The notes: generated by a model not told the origin, from the sequence alone. Positions 1 through 8,951 are shown, counted from the stretch's first letter. The stretch: DNA of 64,000 nt from Mycobacterium sp. E1747 (GCF_001667775.1 NZ_LZJI01000183.1:62001-126000); one strand, 5' to 3'. Program-made: numbers and translations.

Positions 1-1256
1 GCCTCGACGCCCTCACCACACATGCCGTGTCCGCGGACGTCAACCTCGCGCATCCACCGGTGGGTTAACCGCACGGTGTCCTCGCCTTCGGCGAAAGCCG
101 AATCCGCCTGGAGGGTTTGGCGGTTCTCCCGGTCCCCGCAGACTGCCGGCTTCTCTGCCAAATGCGCGGTGCACGTGTCGATTTCGCGCCGGAGATCGGC
201 CAGGAAGTCGTCGCCGGCATGCGCCCGGCCGATCGTGACTTTGGGCCGGGGCGGTTTCCCCGGCGTGTCCCATTTTGACTGGTCGAAGTCCTGCCAGCCC
301 GCCAGAGGGTCGTAGCGCGGGGCGGGGACGTGGCCACCGGAGGGGCAGAGCGACCACAACGCGCCGCCCGGCTCGTCGGTGAGGCGGCCGTTGCCAACGG
401 ATTCGGTATCGATGCCGGCCTCCGTGCGCAGCGCCGGAAGGAGCGCCGAGACTTGGGCCTGCGTCCAATCGGAAAGCAGCGGCGGCAACGCCGAGCGCGG
501 GCGCGGTCGTCCTGCCGCGCCGATCAGTTGCGACAGAACGTGGTTACGCGAGGCCGCCGACGGATCGGGGCTGCTATACCACGCCTGCACGGTTACCCCG
601 CTGGGAAGCAGCGTCGCTGCCATATTGACGATGGAGGGCCATTGCAGGCTGGTGTCGCCCGACTGATATTGCGTCAGCTTTTCGCGGGATGCCCCGATCA
701 GCCAGCCTTGGATGCCGTCGCTGTCCATCGAGTTGGCAGTCGCCCACATGGGGCATCGACGAACCCAAGCGGCCATGGCAGCCGATATGTCGTCACCAGC
801 GCTCGCGACGGCGAACCGCATCCGAACGAAATCTCCGCCGTTTCCGGCGAATTGACCGCTCGCGGAATGGCCATTGGCGCCTCTGGCAGGGCTGTATTCG
901 ACATCCAGTTCCGGCTTGTCAATCGCTCCAAACCTCGGGAGACGTTGGCACTCTTCGGGGGTGGACGCTCGACCCCAAAAGGGGGGCTCGGCCCCGAAGC
1001 CGGGACGGGGCTGGTAGACGGCGACGTCGCCGAAGGGGTTGTCCTGAACGTCGGCCAGCCCGGGGACGCAGCGCGCCAGCCGATCCGCTGCGCAATCCCC
1101 GCCTTCCGTCGGTGCGGCCGTGAGCGTCGCCCGACTCGAGGTCGAATCCCGCTTGTGGTGGATGCAGGCACTCGAGGCGGTCAGGAGCACCGCGACCACG
1201 CCAAGCCTCGCGGCGGCCCGAACGAAACCCCCAACAGCCGGCGCCACGGGCCGCAC
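1..1256 (-). CDS. Putative lipoprotein of unknown function (3' end outside window)
   Basis: The frame is open from a GTG at 1256 to the window edge, so the C-terminus is missing. The first ~32 residues form a signal peptide: a basic start, then a hydrophobic run ending LLTASSAC, a plausible lipobox whose Cys would be acylated. The mature part is soluble-looking, with several further Cys residues that could form disulphides outside the membrane. I do not recognise the family; other mycobacterial lipoproteins with sensor-like domains are the nearest guess. A first reading suggested a frameshift near 990, but careful re-reading shows the frame is continuous. It lies downstream of nothing visible and ends the region to the left of the tRNA-Ser site. 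Confidence 0.65.
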   Translation of the reverse strand, partial: MRPVAPAVGGFVRAAARLGVVAVLLTASSACIHHKRDSTSSRATLTAAPTEGGDCAADRLARCVPGLADVQDNPFGDVAVYQPRPGFGAEPPFWGRASTPEECQRLPRFGAIDKPELDVEYSPARGANGHSASGQFAGNGGDFVRMRFAVASAGDDISAAMAAWVRRCPMWATANSMDSDGIQGWLIGASREKLTQYQSGDTSLQWPSIVNMAATLLPSGVTVQAWYSSPDPSAASRNHVLSQLIGAAGRPRPRSALPPLLSDWTQAQVSALLPALRTEAGIDTESVGNGRLTDEPGGALWSLCPSGGHVPAPRYDPLAGWQDFDQSKWDTPGKPPRPKVTIGRAHAGDDFLADLRREIDTCTAHLAEKPAVCGDRENRQTLQADSAFAEGEDTVRLTHRWMREVDVRGHGMCGEGVE

Positions 1257-1361
1257 TTTACGTCACTGGTGTGGTCGAGACGGTCTGCCGCGCACGGCAT
1301 GCTCATTCGGGGGATGGAACGCGCGGAGCGGCCCTCCCCCGCCGTAGCAGGTGAAGGTCTT

Positions 1362-1376
1362 TGGCGGTGGCGGAGG
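1362..1376. repeat. Copy of the tRNA-Ser(CGA) 3' end (possible att remnant)
   Basis: Fifteen bases, TGGCGGTGGCGGAGG, are repeated exactly at 2680-2694, where they encode the CCA end and acceptor 3' strand of tRNA-Ser(CGA). The two copies flank the IS481-like element with only 28 and 5 nt to spare. This is the arrangement left by integration at a tRNA 3' end. The motif is GC-rich and simple, so chance cannot be excluded. Confidence 0.4.
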
Positions 1377-1404
1377 TGTGTGGTTTCAGGACATGCGAAT
1401 AGGG

Positions 1405-2674
1405 TGTCTCATGAGATCGGAATAGGTTGATGGGCCGACGTTGGGCGGGTGTCCAAGGCTCGCCTGGTTATCACCGCAGTCATCGTCGAGGGTCGTAGCC
1501 AATCTGAGGTCTCACGCGAGTATGGGGTCTCGCAAGGGTGGATCTCGCGGCTGGTGGCGCGTTATCACCGCGAGGGCGAGGCGGCTTTCGCCCCGCGCTC
1601 ACGTCGGCCGCACTCCAGCCCGACACGGTTGCCGCAGTCGACCATTGACTTGATCGTGGCGTTGCGTGGGCAACTCTTGGACCAAGGGCTCGACCACGGT
1701 CCGCACACCATCGCCTGGCACCTACACCACCACCACGCGCTGGCGGTGTCGGTGGCCTCGATCCACCGGCACCTACGCGCTGCCGGCCTGATCACCCCCA
1801 CCCCGCAGAAGCGACCCAAATCCTCCTACCTACGCTTTGCCGCCGAACAACCCAACGAACGCTGGCAAGCCGACTTCACCCACTGGTGGCTCGCTGAGGG
1901 CACCCATGTCGAAATCCTCAACTGGCTCGACGACCACGCCCGCTACGCACTCTCTGTCACCGCACACCGCCGCGTCACCGGCCCCATCGTGGCCTCCACA
2001 TTCCGCAAAGCCTGCGCCACCCACGGCATTCCGGCCTCCACCTTGACCGACAACGGCATGGTGTTCACCACCCGCTTCTCCGGCGGCAAAGGCGGACGCA
2101 ACCACCTCGAACACGAACTACACAACCTCGGGGTCCTCCAGATCAACTCCACCCCAGGCCATCCGACCACCTGCGGAAAAGTGGAGCGCTTCCACCAGAC
2201 CCTCAAGAAATGGCTCACCGGCCAACCCCGAGCCACCACCCTCAACCACCTGCAGACCCAACTCAACGCCTTCGTCGAGATCTACAACCGCCACCGCCCA
2301 CACCGCGAACTACCCCACCGAGCCACCCCGGCCACCGCCTACAGCGCCCGCCCCAAAGCCACCCCCGGCAAACGCCTCGACACCCACAACCGGGTACGCA
2401 CCGACCGCATCGACCAATTCGGAAAACTCACCCTGCGCCACGCCGGCCGACTCCACCACATCGGCATCGGCCGAACCCACGCCCGCACCCGCGTCCTGGT
2501 GCTCGTCCAAGACCTCAACATCAAAATCATCAACGCCGCCACCGGCGACACCCTCCGCCAGCTAACCCTCGACCCCACCAGGGACTACCAACCCCGCGGC
2601 ACCCCCACCGGCCACCCAAAAAACAAGCCCGAACCCTAAACGAGGGTTCGGACCTATTCCGATGTCTTGAGACA
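1405..2674 (+). mobile_element. IS481-family-like insertion sequence, 1270 bp
   Basis: One full-length transposase gene is bounded by terminal inverted repeats. The left end (1405-1427) starts TGTCTCATGAGATCGG and the right end (2652-2674), read on the opposite strand, starts TGTCTCAAGACATCGG; 21 of 23 positions agree. Both ends terminate in TGTCTC, so the borders are well defined. I see no target-site duplication next to the ends. The element sits 5 bp from the 3' end of tRNA-Ser(CGA), and its gene is unbroken, so it may still be active. The family call rests on the transposase and on the single-ORF layout; I do not assign an IS name. Confidence 0.85.
1449..2639 (+). CDS. IS481-family transposase
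   Basis: The 396-residue protein starts at a GTG. It has an N-terminal helix-turn-helix (about residues 17-45, with SQSEVSREYGVSQGWISRL) and an integrase-fold catalytic core with the acidic triad D142 (WQADF), D201 (LTDNG) and E246 (GKVERFH). This is the DDE arrangement of IS481/IS3-type transposases, which cut and join the terminal repeats. No frameshift or internal stop is present and no second ORF is needed, which fits IS481 rather than IS3. The C-terminal third is rich in His, Arg and Thr, as in related mycobacterial copies. The start could also be one of the downstream in-frame codons, but the HTH would then be damaged. Confidence 0.88.
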   Translation: MSKARLVITAVIVEGRSQSEVSREYGVSQGWISRLVARYHREGEAAFAPRSRRPHSSPTRLPQSTIDLIVALRGQLLDQGLDHGPHTIAWHLHHHHALAVSVASIHRHLRAAGLITPTPQKRPKSSYLRFAAEQPNERWQADFTHWWLAEGTHVEILNWLDDHARYALSVTAHRRVTGPIVASTFRKACATHGIPASTLTDNGMVFTTRFSGGKGGRNHLEHELHNLGVLQINSTPGHPTTCGKVERFHQTLKKWLTGQPRATTLNHLQTQLNAFVEIYNRHRPHRELPHRATPATAYSARPKATPGKRLDTHNRVRTDRIDQFGKLTLRHAGRLHHIGIGRTHARTRVLVLVQDLNIKIINAATGDTLRQLTLDPTRDYQPRGTPTGHPKNKPEP

Positions 2675-2679
2675 TCACA

Positions 2680-2769
2680 TGGCGGTGGCGGAGGGATTTG
2701 AACCCTCGGACGGTGTTAGCCGTCACACGCTTTCGAGGCGTGCTCCTTAGGCCGCTCGGACACGCCACC
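2680..2769 (-). tRNA. serX: tRNA-Ser(CGA)
   Basis: The minus strand folds as a class II tRNA. The 7-bp acceptor is GGTGGCG paired with CGCCACC, the discriminator is G, and a CCA tail is encoded at 2680-2682. The anticodon loop CTCGAAA gives anticodon CGA, reading UCG. There is a long variable arm, typical of tRNA-Ser, and a GTTCAAATC T-loop. The symbol follows the tRNA at the same place in M. tuberculosis, where phage-like integrase and excisionase remnants sit beside it as far as I recall. Confidence 0.93.
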
Positions 2770-2798
2770 GCGGAGCAGCTTACCGAACCGTCGGCCCC

Positions 2799-3257
2799 TT
2801 ACCCCAATCGTTGGCGGGCGAAGAAGGCCTCCAGCGGTGCGGCGCACTCTTCGGCCAGTACGCCGCCGCGCACTTCCGGCCGATGGTTGAGCCGCCGATC
2901 GCGAACCACGTCCCACAGCGATCCGACCGCGCCCGTCTTGGGTTCCCACGCGCCGAACACCAGCCGGCGGACGCGGGCCAGGACCAACGCGCCTGCGCAC
3001 ATGGTGCAGGGTTCGACGGTGACGGCCAGGGTGGCGCCCTCCAGCCGCCAGCCGTCGCCGAGCGCGCCGGCCGCCGCCCGCAGCGCCAAGATCTCGGCGT
3101 GCGCGGTGGGATCGCCGAGGGCCTCCCGGGCGTTGACCGCGCGGGCCAGTTCGGTTCCGTCGGCGTCGATGACCACCGCGCCGATGGGCACGTCGCGAGG
3201 TCCCGCCGTGGCGGCCACCGCCAACGCGGCGCGGATCAGGGCCTCGTCAGCGATCAC
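2799..3257 (-). CDS. tadA: tRNA adenosine(34) deaminase TadA
   Basis: TadA converts A34 of tRNA-Arg(ACG) to inosine in the cytoplasm; that tRNA gene is itself in this window at 28936-29008. The 152-residue protein has the zinc deaminase signature: HAE at residues 53-55 (zinc ligand and proton-shuttling Glu) and PCTMC with Cys84 and Cys87. The GTG start has a good GGAGG ribosome site just upstream. It corresponds to M. tuberculosis Rv3752c. The next gene upstream encodes the protein usually annotated as deaminase-associated, but a repeat-bearing gap of about 96 bp separates them, so co-transcription is likely rather than certain. Confidence 0.93.
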   Translation of the reverse strand: MIADEALIRAALAVAATAGPRDVPIGAVVIDADGTELARAVNAREALGDPTAHAEILALRAAAGALGDGWRLEGATLAVTVEPCTMCAGALVLARVRRLVFGAWEPKTGAVGSLWDVVRDRRLNHRPEVRGGVLAEECAAPLEAFFARQRLG

Positions 3258-3273
3258 CGGCGCCTCCGATGGC

Positions 3274-3323
3274 GGCGACCCGCAGCGCCCGGCAGCCTCA
3301 TTAGTGGCGACCCGCAGCGCCCG
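3274..3323. repeat. Two copies of a dispersed GCGACCCGCAGCGCCCG repeat
   Basis: The motif GGCGACCCGCAGCGCCCG occurs at 3274-3291 and 3306-3323, in the gap between tadA and its upstream neighbour, followed by a GCGATCGC-like tail. The same core opens the two 46-bp repeats at 20817-20916. It therefore looks like a dispersed intergenic repeat family of this genome. Confidence 0.7.
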
Positions 3324-3353
3324 ACTCCGCGATCGCCACGGCCGCGCTCGCGA

Positions 3354-3875
3354 TCACCGACCGATGCGGTCGATCACGGCCGACAGCTGGTCGGCGAAGC
3401 CCATCTCCCGGGCGATGCGGCCGAGCTGCTCGTCCGCGTACAGGTCGGCCTCGTCGAGGATGACGCCCAGCACCGCCTCCGGCAGCCCGATGTCGGACAG
3501 CAACCCCAGGTCGCCCTCCTCGAACGGGTCGGAATCTTCCAGGTCTTCTGGGTCGATGTCGGCGTCCAGCTTGTCGAGCACTTCGGCGGCGATGTCGTAG
3601 TCCAGGGCGGCGGTGGCGTCCGACAGCAGCAGCCGGGTCCCCGACGGCGCGGGCCGCACGATCACGAAGAACTCGTCATCCACGTCGAGGAGCCCGAACA
3701 CGGCGCCGGCGCTGCGCAATTCCCGCAGCTCCGTCTCGGCGGCCTTGAGGCTCATCAGGGATTTACGCGCCATCGGAGAACACCGCCACTGGCCCTCTTC
3801 GCGCACGACCGCCACGCCGAAACCGTCCGGCGTGTCGGCCGACAGGCCTTGGGCTGGGGCCCGTTGTGCTCCCAT
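3354..3875 (-). CDS. tRNA adenosine deaminase-associated protein
   Basis: The 173-residue acidic protein is equivalent to Rv3753c and belongs to a small actinobacterial family named for its neighbourhood with tadA. The C-terminal half is strongly acidic (DADIDPEDLEDSDPFEEGDL) and I see no catalytic motif, so its role, perhaps assisting TadA, is inferred from context only. The ATG start is supported by a TACCGT hexamer exactly 8 nt upstream on the minus strand, which predicts a leaderless transcript. It is divergent from tyrA. Confidence 0.8.
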   Translation of the reverse strand: MGAQRAPAQGLSADTPDGFGVAVVREEGQWRCSPMARKSLMSLKAAETELRELRSAGAVFGLLDVDDEFFVIVRPAPSGTRLLLSDATAALDYDIAAEVLDKLDADIDPEDLEDSDPFEEGDLGLLSDIGLPEAVLGVILDEADLYADEQLGRIAREMGFADQLSAVIDRIGR

Positions 3876-3883
3876 GGCCGCTT

Positions 3884-3889
3884 ACGGTA
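3884..3889 (-). promoter_or_regulatory. -10 element for the TadA-associated gene
   Basis: The minus strand reads TACCGT, 8 nt before the ATG at 3875. The spacing predicts transcription starting at or next to the start codon. No ribosome-binding site is visible. Confidence 0.55.
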
Positions 3890-3977
3890 GTCGCAGACCA
3901 GGCCGCCTGACCAGACGGAGCCCGACGCGCCATCATCTGGACGCACCGCCGCCGCCGGATTGTGCCAACCTTGGTCT

Positions 3978-4949
3978 GTGGCTAGCCCTCTTTCTCAAAC
4001 ACCGGTCTGTGTGCTCGGTCTGGGGCTGATCGGGGGCTCGATCATGCGGGCCGCCACGGCGGCGGGCCGGGAAGTGTTCGGCTACAACCGGTCGGTGGAG
4101 GGCGCAAAGATGGCCGCCGCCGACGGGTTCGACGCCACCACCGATCTCACCGCGACGCTGACTCGCGCCGCGGACACCGGGGCGCTGATCGTCCTGGCGG
4201 TGCCCATGCCGGCGATGGCCGGCATGCTGGCCCACATCGGCGAACTGGCCGCGGGCTGCCCGTTGACCGACGTCACCAGCGTCAAACGGGCGGTGCTCGA
4301 CGAGGTCGTCGCGGCCGGTCTGCAGGAACGTTTCGTCGGGGGCCACCCGATGGCGGGCACCGCCCACTCGGGGTGGGCCGCCGGCGACCCCGGCCTGTTC
4401 GCCAGGGCGCCGTGGGTGGTCAGCGTGGACGACGACGTCGACCCCGGGGTGTGGTCGCTGGTGATGACGCTGGCGCTGGACTGCGGCGCGGTGGTGGTGC
4501 CGGCCAAGTCCGACGACCACGACGCCGCGGCCGCCGCCATCTCGCACCTGCCGCACCTGCTCGCCGAGGCCCTGGCGGTCATCGCCGGGGAGGTGCCGCT
4601 GGCATTCGCGCTGGCCGCCGGGTCTTTTAGGGACGGGACGCGGGTGGCGGCGACCGCCCCCGACCTGGTACGGGCGATGTGCGAGAGCAACACCGACCAG
4701 CTGATACCGGCGGCCGACCGCGTGATCGAGCTCCTGAGCCGGGCCCGCGAGTCGCTGGTCGCGAACAATACGGTGGCCGAACTCGTCGAGGCCGGCCACG
4801 CCGCCCGCACGCGCTACGACAGCTTCCCGCGTTCGGACATCTTCCATGTCGTCATCGGCGCCGAGAACTGGCGCGAGGAATTGGCCGCCGCCGGCCGGGC
4901 GGGCGGGGTGATCAGATCCGCTCTGCCAAGCCTGGATAGTCGACGATGA
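3978..4949 (+). CDS. tyrA: Prephenate dehydrogenase TyrA
   Basis: The enzyme oxidatively decarboxylates prephenate to 4-hydroxyphenylpyruvate in tyrosine synthesis. An N-terminal Rossmann motif GLGLIGGS binds NAD(P), and the middle of the protein has the conserved [13 protein letters not shown] segment of the family. The length of 323 residues is normal for the single-domain form; I see no ACT domain. I chose the GTG at 3978, which leaves only a few residues before the Rossmann strand; a TTG at 3960 would add six. The 3' end overlaps the convergent glycolipid-binding-domain gene by 38 bp. Equivalent to Rv3754. Confidence 0.92.
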   Translation: MASPLSQTPVCVLGLGLIGGSIMRAATAAGREVFGYNRSVEGAKMAAADGFDATTDLTATLTRAADTGALIVLAVPMPAMAGMLAHIGELAAGCPLTDVTSVKRAVLDEVVAAGLQERFVGGHPMAGTAHSGWAAGDPGLFARAPWVVSVDDDVDPGVWSLVMTLALDCGAVVVPAKSDDHDAAAAAISHLPHLLAEALAVIAGEVPLAFALAAGSFRDGTRVAATAPDLVRAMCESNTDQLIPAADRVIELLSRARESLVANNTVAELVEAGHAARTRYDSFPRSDIFHVVIGAENWREELAAAGRAGGVIRSALPSLDSRR

Positions 4950-5511
4950 ACCCCTCTTCGTCGACACTGACGACGGTGTCGGCGACCGGCGAGCGCAGCT
5001 TGATGCCTTCGAGGCTGCCGGAGCTGGTGTAGCTCACGATGTCCGGCGTGATGGACATGTCGGGCAGGTTGACATAGACCACCGGCAACGTCACCGAGTC
5101 CGCCTGTTCGTGCAGGCTGCGCCGCCGGATGGGCAACGCGTTGAAGAACGGGCTGAACACCACGTCGCAGTCGAGTGCACCGTTGTACGCCGCGCGGTGC
5201 TCACCCTGATGGTCGGTGACCAGCCACATGTTCTCTTCGTCGCGGGCGATGGACAACACCCGTTCGCGTTCGGCCAGCGTGACCGTCATGCCGAGGCGCT
5301 TGGTGGCGCCGGTCTCGTCGGTCTGCAGGTCGTAATACGCGCCGAACGCCGGGTTGGTTTCGGTGGCTGCCGCGACGATGCGGCCGTTGGCCTTGATCCT
5401 CTTGCCGGACACCTGGACTCGTACCGATTCCATCCGCGATACGTCCTGTGCACGCCAAGTGAGCATCGCCTGCCACACGCGCCGAGTCGAATCAGAGGAA
5501 TCTGCGTTCAC
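4912..5511 (-). CDS. Putative glycolipid-binding domain protein
   Basis: The 199-residue protein matches the family annotated as putative glycolipid-binding (PF06475), with landmarks [25 protein letters not shown] and VYVNLPDMS. No signal peptide is visible, so it is probably cytoplasmic; the actual ligand is unknown. The GTG start follows the proZ stop with no gap, so it is the last gene of the pro operon. This suggests a link to osmoprotectant uptake or simply read-through expression. Equivalent to Rv3755c. Confidence 0.75.
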   Translation of the reverse strand: MNADSSDSTRRVWQAMLTWRAQDVSRMESVRVQVSGKRIKANGRIVAAATETNPAFGAYYDLQTDETGATKRLGMTVTLAERERVLSIARDEENMWLVTDHQGEHRAAYNGALDCDVVFSPFFNALPIRRRSLHEQADSVTLPVVYVNLPDMSITPDIVSYTSSGSLEGIKLRSPVADTVVSVDEEGFIVDYPGLAERI

Positions 5512-6225
5512 TCACCTACCGTAAATCGTGCCGGCGAAGCGCGATGAAAGTGTCCGATAAGTGTGGCGCAGTCGACCGCTGCCCGGCACCGAGACCCACA
5601 CTGCCCACGCCAACAGCCCGTCGAGCGCGAGCGCCAAGGCGGCCACCATCAAGGCGCCGACCAGGGCGAGGTGGAATTCGCGCTCCTTGATGCCGTCGAT
5701 GAGGTAGCGGCCCAGCCCGCCGAGGCTGGCGTAGGCCGCGACGGTTGCGGTGGCGACCACCTGCAGCGTCGCGTTGCGCAGGCCGCCCAGGATCAGGGGC
5801 AGCGCGTTGCGCGTCTCCACCCACAGCACCTGGGCCTCCGTCATGCCCATCGCGCGGGCGGCGTCGACCACGATCGGCTCGACGTTGGCGATGCCCGCGT
5901 AGGTGCCGGCCAGCAGCGCCGGCACACCCAGCAGCATCAGGGCGACCAGAGGCGGACCGATGCCCAACCCGAACAGCAGCGTGCCGAGCAGCAGCACGCC
6001 CAGCGTCGGCAGTGCGCGCAGGCCGTTGACCGCGCCCACCACCAGCAGCGTGCCGCGGCCGGTGTGCCCGATGATCAGCCCGACGGGGACGGCGATCAGG
6101 GCCGAGGCGCCGATCGCGACGACTGTGTACTCCAGATGCTCCAGGATGCGCGCCGCGAGCCCGACCGGCCCGGTCCAGTTCTCGGCGGTCAACAGAAACG
6201 AGACGGCCCGCGCCAGGAAGTTCAT
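5512..6225 (-). CDS. proZ: Osmoprotectant ABC transporter permease ProZ
   Basis: The 237-residue membrane protein has several transmembrane helices and the permease loop around AARAMGMTEAQVLWVETRNALPL (EAA-type contact with the ATPase; only part quoted as the motif is long). With ProW it forms the channel for glycine betaine or related osmolytes. I chose the ATG at 6225, which overlaps the end of proW in an ATGA junction; an upstream in-frame extension would be Arg/His-rich and is not convincing. Equivalent to Rv3756c. Confidence 0.9.
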   Translation of the reverse strand: MNFLARAVSFLLTAENWTGPVGLAARILEHLEYTVVAIGASALIAVPVGLIIGHTGRGTLLVVGAVNGLRALPTLGVLLLGTLLFGLGIGPPLVALMLLGVPALLAGTYAGIANVEPIVVDAARAMGMTEAQVLWVETRNALPLILGGLRNATLQVVATATVAAYASLGGLGRYLIDGIKEREFHLALVGALMVAALALALDGLLAWAVWVSVPGSGRLRHTYRTLSSRFAGTIYGR

Positions 6226-6908
6226 CGCGCGCCCCCCACGATCGGAGCGACCACCGACCGGCGGCGCGACGCCCGCCCGGCGCGTTCCCACGGCGTGATC
6301 AGCCGACCCGCCACCATGATCAGCGCGTCGATGACGACCGCCAGCACCAAGAGCGCGATGATGCCGGCCAGGATCTGGTCGCTCTTGTTGGTCTGATAGC
6401 CCTCGGTGAACCACGTACCCAGGCCGCCGATGCCGATCACCGAGCCCACCGAGACCATCGCGATGTTGGTGACCACCACCACCCGCAACCCGGCCACAAG
6501 AACCGGAACAGACAGCGGCAGTTCAACTTTCAGCAAGCGGCTCAGCGGCGCGTACCCGACCGCGGTGGCGGCGTCACGCACCTGCGCCGGCACCGCGTCG
6601 AGCGCCTCGAGGACCGCGCGCACCAACAGCGCGGCGGTGTAGGCCGACAGCGCGACGATGACGTTGGCCTCGTCGAGGATGCGGGTGCCGATGATCATCG
6701 GCAAGACCACGAACAAAGCGAGCGACGGGATGGTGAACACGACGCTCGCGGTCGCCGTCGTCAGCCGACGCGCACCCGGCGCACGCTGCACCCCCGCCCC
6801 CAGCGGGACGGCGATCGCCAATCCGATCAGCACCGGCACCAACGACAGCCGCAGATGAACGATGGTCAGGGCCCAGGCGTCGTCGAGGTGGGTGAGCAGG
6901 TAGTGCAT
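6222..6908 (-). CDS. proW: Osmoprotectant ABC transporter permease ProW
   Basis: The 228-residue integral membrane protein begins with a short cytoplasmic start followed by hydrophobic helices. Its coupling loop contains RDAATAVGYAPLSRLLKVEL, typical of the ProW/OpuC permease family. It pairs with ProZ. It starts 3 nt after the proV stop and overlaps proZ by 4 nt, so translation is probably coupled through the operon. Equivalent to Rv3757c. Confidence 0.9.
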   Translation of the reverse strand: MHYLLTHLDDAWALTIVHLRLSLVPVLIGLAIAVPLGAGVQRAPGARRLTTATASVVFTIPSLALFVVLPMIIGTRILDEANVIVALSAYTAALLVRAVLEALDAVPAQVRDAATAVGYAPLSRLLKVELPLSVPVLVAGLRVVVVTNIAMVSVGSVIGIGGLGTWFTEGYQTNKSDQILAGIIALLVLAVVIDALIMVAGRLITPWERAGRASRRRSVVAPIVGGAR

Positions 6909-6911
6909 GCG

Positions 6912-8000
6912 TCACTCCCGCCGCCGGGCTTCCGCCGCGGCAAATACGTCACCGGCCCGCACGCCGCCGATGACGCTGCCGGCGTCGTCCACGGCGAGGC
7001 CCACCCCCGACGGCGACGACAGCGCGGCATCCAGCGCGTGGCTGAGATTCCCACCCGGACGAAACAGTGAGCCGACGGCGCTCATGCTCTCCGACAACGA
7101 CGCGCCGGCACGATGCCGGCGCAGGCCGTTGGTGTCGATCCAGCCCATCGGTGCGTGTGCGCTGTCCACCACCACCGCCCAACCGTCGGCAGGGGTCTCG
7201 GGCAGATCGGCCGCGGGGATGCACTGCACACCGTGCAGCGGCAGGCCGGCCGCGTCGATGAGTTGCAGCCATCGATAGCCGCGGCCGAGGCCGATGAACC
7301 TCGCGACGAAGTCGTTGGCAGGCCGCGACAGCAGGCGCGCGGGTTCGTCGTACTGCTGCAGCGTGCCGGCCCGGAAGACGGCTACCTGGTCGGCTAGCTT
7401 GAGCGCTTCGTCAATGTCGTGGGTGACGAACACGATCGTCTTGCGCAATTCGCTTTGCAGACGCAGGATTTCGTTCTGCAGGTCAAGGCGCACCACCGGG
7501 TCGACCGCCGAGAATGGCTCGTCCATCAACAAGATGGGCGGGTCGGCGGCCAGTGCACGCGCCACGCCGACGCGTTGTTGCTCACCGCCGGACAGTTGCG
7601 CGGGATAGCGGGTGGCGAGCTTGGTGTCCAGCCCGACGCGTTCGAGCACCCCGTAGGCGGCGTCCCGGGCCAACCGCCGGGGCTTCCCCTTCAGCACCGG
7701 AACCGTTGCGACGTTGTCGATCACCCGCAGATGCGGCATCAGGCCGGCGTGCTGCATCACATAGCCGATTCCGAGGCGCAGCCGCACCGGGTCCAGGGTG
7801 GACACGTCCACCCCGTCCACGGTGATGGCGCCGGAAGTCGGCTCGATCATGCGGTTGACCATGCGCAGGGCGGTGGTTTTACCGCTGCCCGACGAACCGA
7901 CGAACACGGTCAGCTTTCCGGTGGGGATCACCAGGCTGAGCTGGTCCACCGCGGTGGTTCCGTCGGCGAATGCCTTGCTGACGTTATCGAAGACGATCAT
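6912..8000 (-). CDS. proV: Osmoprotectant ABC transporter ATP-binding protein ProV
   Basis: The 362-residue ATPase energises osmolyte import on the cytoplasmic face. It has Walker A GSSGSGKTT, the ABC signature LSGGEQQR, Walker B ILLMDEP and the switch His in FVTHD. The C-terminal ~110 residues resemble a CBS-domain pair, which in this family senses ionic strength. The start overlaps the proX stop by 4 nt (ATGA). Equivalent to Rv3758c. Confidence 0.92.
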   Translation of the reverse strand: MIVFDNVSKAFADGTTAVDQLSLVIPTGKLTVFVGSSGSGKTTALRMVNRMIEPTSGAITVDGVDVSTLDPVRLRLGIGYVMQHAGLMPHLRVIDNVATVPVLKGKPRRLARDAAYGVLERVGLDTKLATRYPAQLSGGEQQRVGVARALAADPPILLMDEPFSAVDPVVRLDLQNEILRLQSELRKTIVFVTHDIDEALKLADQVAVFRAGTLQQYDEPARLLSRPANDFVARFIGLGRGYRWLQLIDAAGLPLHGVQCIPAADLPETPADGWAVVVDSAHAPMGWIDTNGLRRHRAGASLSESMSAVGSLFRPGGNLSHALDAALSSPSGVGLAVDDAGSVIGGVRAGDVFAAAEARRRE

Positions 8001-8944
8001 TGTCCGACCGGATGGTTGAAGCCATTGTCCCGCAACCAGTTCCGCGCGGCCTGGTCGGGGTCGATCCCGGCGTTTCCCGACACCGCGGCGTTGAGGCCGG
8101 CCACCCCCGTGGTGGTCAGCTTCGCCGACACCGCGTCCAGCACCTGCTTGAGCCGATCCGACTTCTTCTGCGAATTGACCAGCGGCACAATGTTGCCGGC
8201 GATGAAATTGTGTTCCGGATCCTCGAGCACCACCAGATGGTTTTGCGGGATTGCGGGGGATGTGGTGAACACGTTGGCGGCGTTGACCCTTCCTTCCACC
8301 AGAGCGCGCACCGTCACCGCGCCGCCACCGTCGTTGATCGCGACGAAGCTACCAGGCCTGATGTCGAGGCCGTATTTCTGCCGCAGCCCCGGCAGGCCGG
8401 CCGGTCGGCTGGCGAACGCGGACGGCGCCCCGAACCTCACGTCCGACGAGTGCGCCGCCAGGTCGGCGATTGTCTTCAGCTTCCACGAATTAGCGGTCCC
8501 GTCGGTCACGGTCACCGTGTCGGTGTCGGCGGCGGGTGACGGGGTGAGGATGGCGAGGTCGCCGGGAAGTTTGCGGTCGAGCTCCAACTCGACGGCATCG
8601 AGCACGGTCGCCGGCGACTCCGGCTCGAAGTAGAGCAGCAGGTTGCCGATGTACTCCGGCACCAGGTCGATGGAATGGTCTTTGAGCGCGGGGATATAGG
8701 TCTCCCGGCTGCCGATGCCCATCCGTCGGCCGACCTCGAAACCGTTGGCCTGCAATGCTTGTGCGTATATCTCGGCGATGATGTGTGATTCCGGGAAGTC
8801 GCCGGATCCCACCACGATGGATTTCGGGCTGCCGACCTCGGCACCCAGCGGGTCGGAGCTGCTACACGCGGCGAGAACACCGATCGCCGTGAGCAACACC
8901 GCCGCTTGGACGGTCGCGCGGTGCGTGCGCGACGGCATCCTCAT
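7997..8944 (-). CDS. proX: Osmoprotectant-binding lipoprotein ProX
   Basis: This 315-residue protein is the extracellular substrate-binding component of the transporter. The N-terminus has a signal peptide ending in a lipobox, GVLAAC, then an OpuC-type binding fold (VVGSGDFPESHIIAEIYAQ). I chose the ATG at 8944 rather than 8938 because a TACTGT hexamer lies 7 nt upstream on the minus strand, which predicts a leaderless message for the whole proXVWZ operon. A much longer upstream reading frame exists but lies over the divergent gene. Equivalent to Rv3759c. Confidence 0.9.
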   Translation of the reverse strand: MRMPSRTHRATVQAAVLLTAIGVLAACSSSDPLGAEVGSPKSIVVGSGDFPESHIIAEIYAQALQANGFEVGRRMGIGSRETYIPALKDHSIDLVPEYIGNLLLYFEPESPATVLDAVELELDRKLPGDLAILTPSPAADTDTVTVTDGTANSWKLKTIADLAAHSSDVRFGAPSAFASRPAGLPGLRQKYGLDIRPGSFVAINDGGGAVTVRALVEGRVNAANVFTTSPAIPQNHLVVLEDPEHNFIAGNIVPLVNSQKKSDRLKQVLDAVSAKLTTTGVAGLNAAVSGNAGIDPDQAARNWLRDNGFNHPVGQ

Positions 8945-8951
8945 ACCGCCG

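Noticed and set aside
960..1010. Apparent frameshift in the left-edge lipoprotein
   Set aside because: Re-reading the complementary strand base by base showed I had dropped one G; the frame is continuous.
1395..2684. Target-site duplication of the IS481-like element
   Set aside because: The bases next to the two ends do not match over 4-8 bp.
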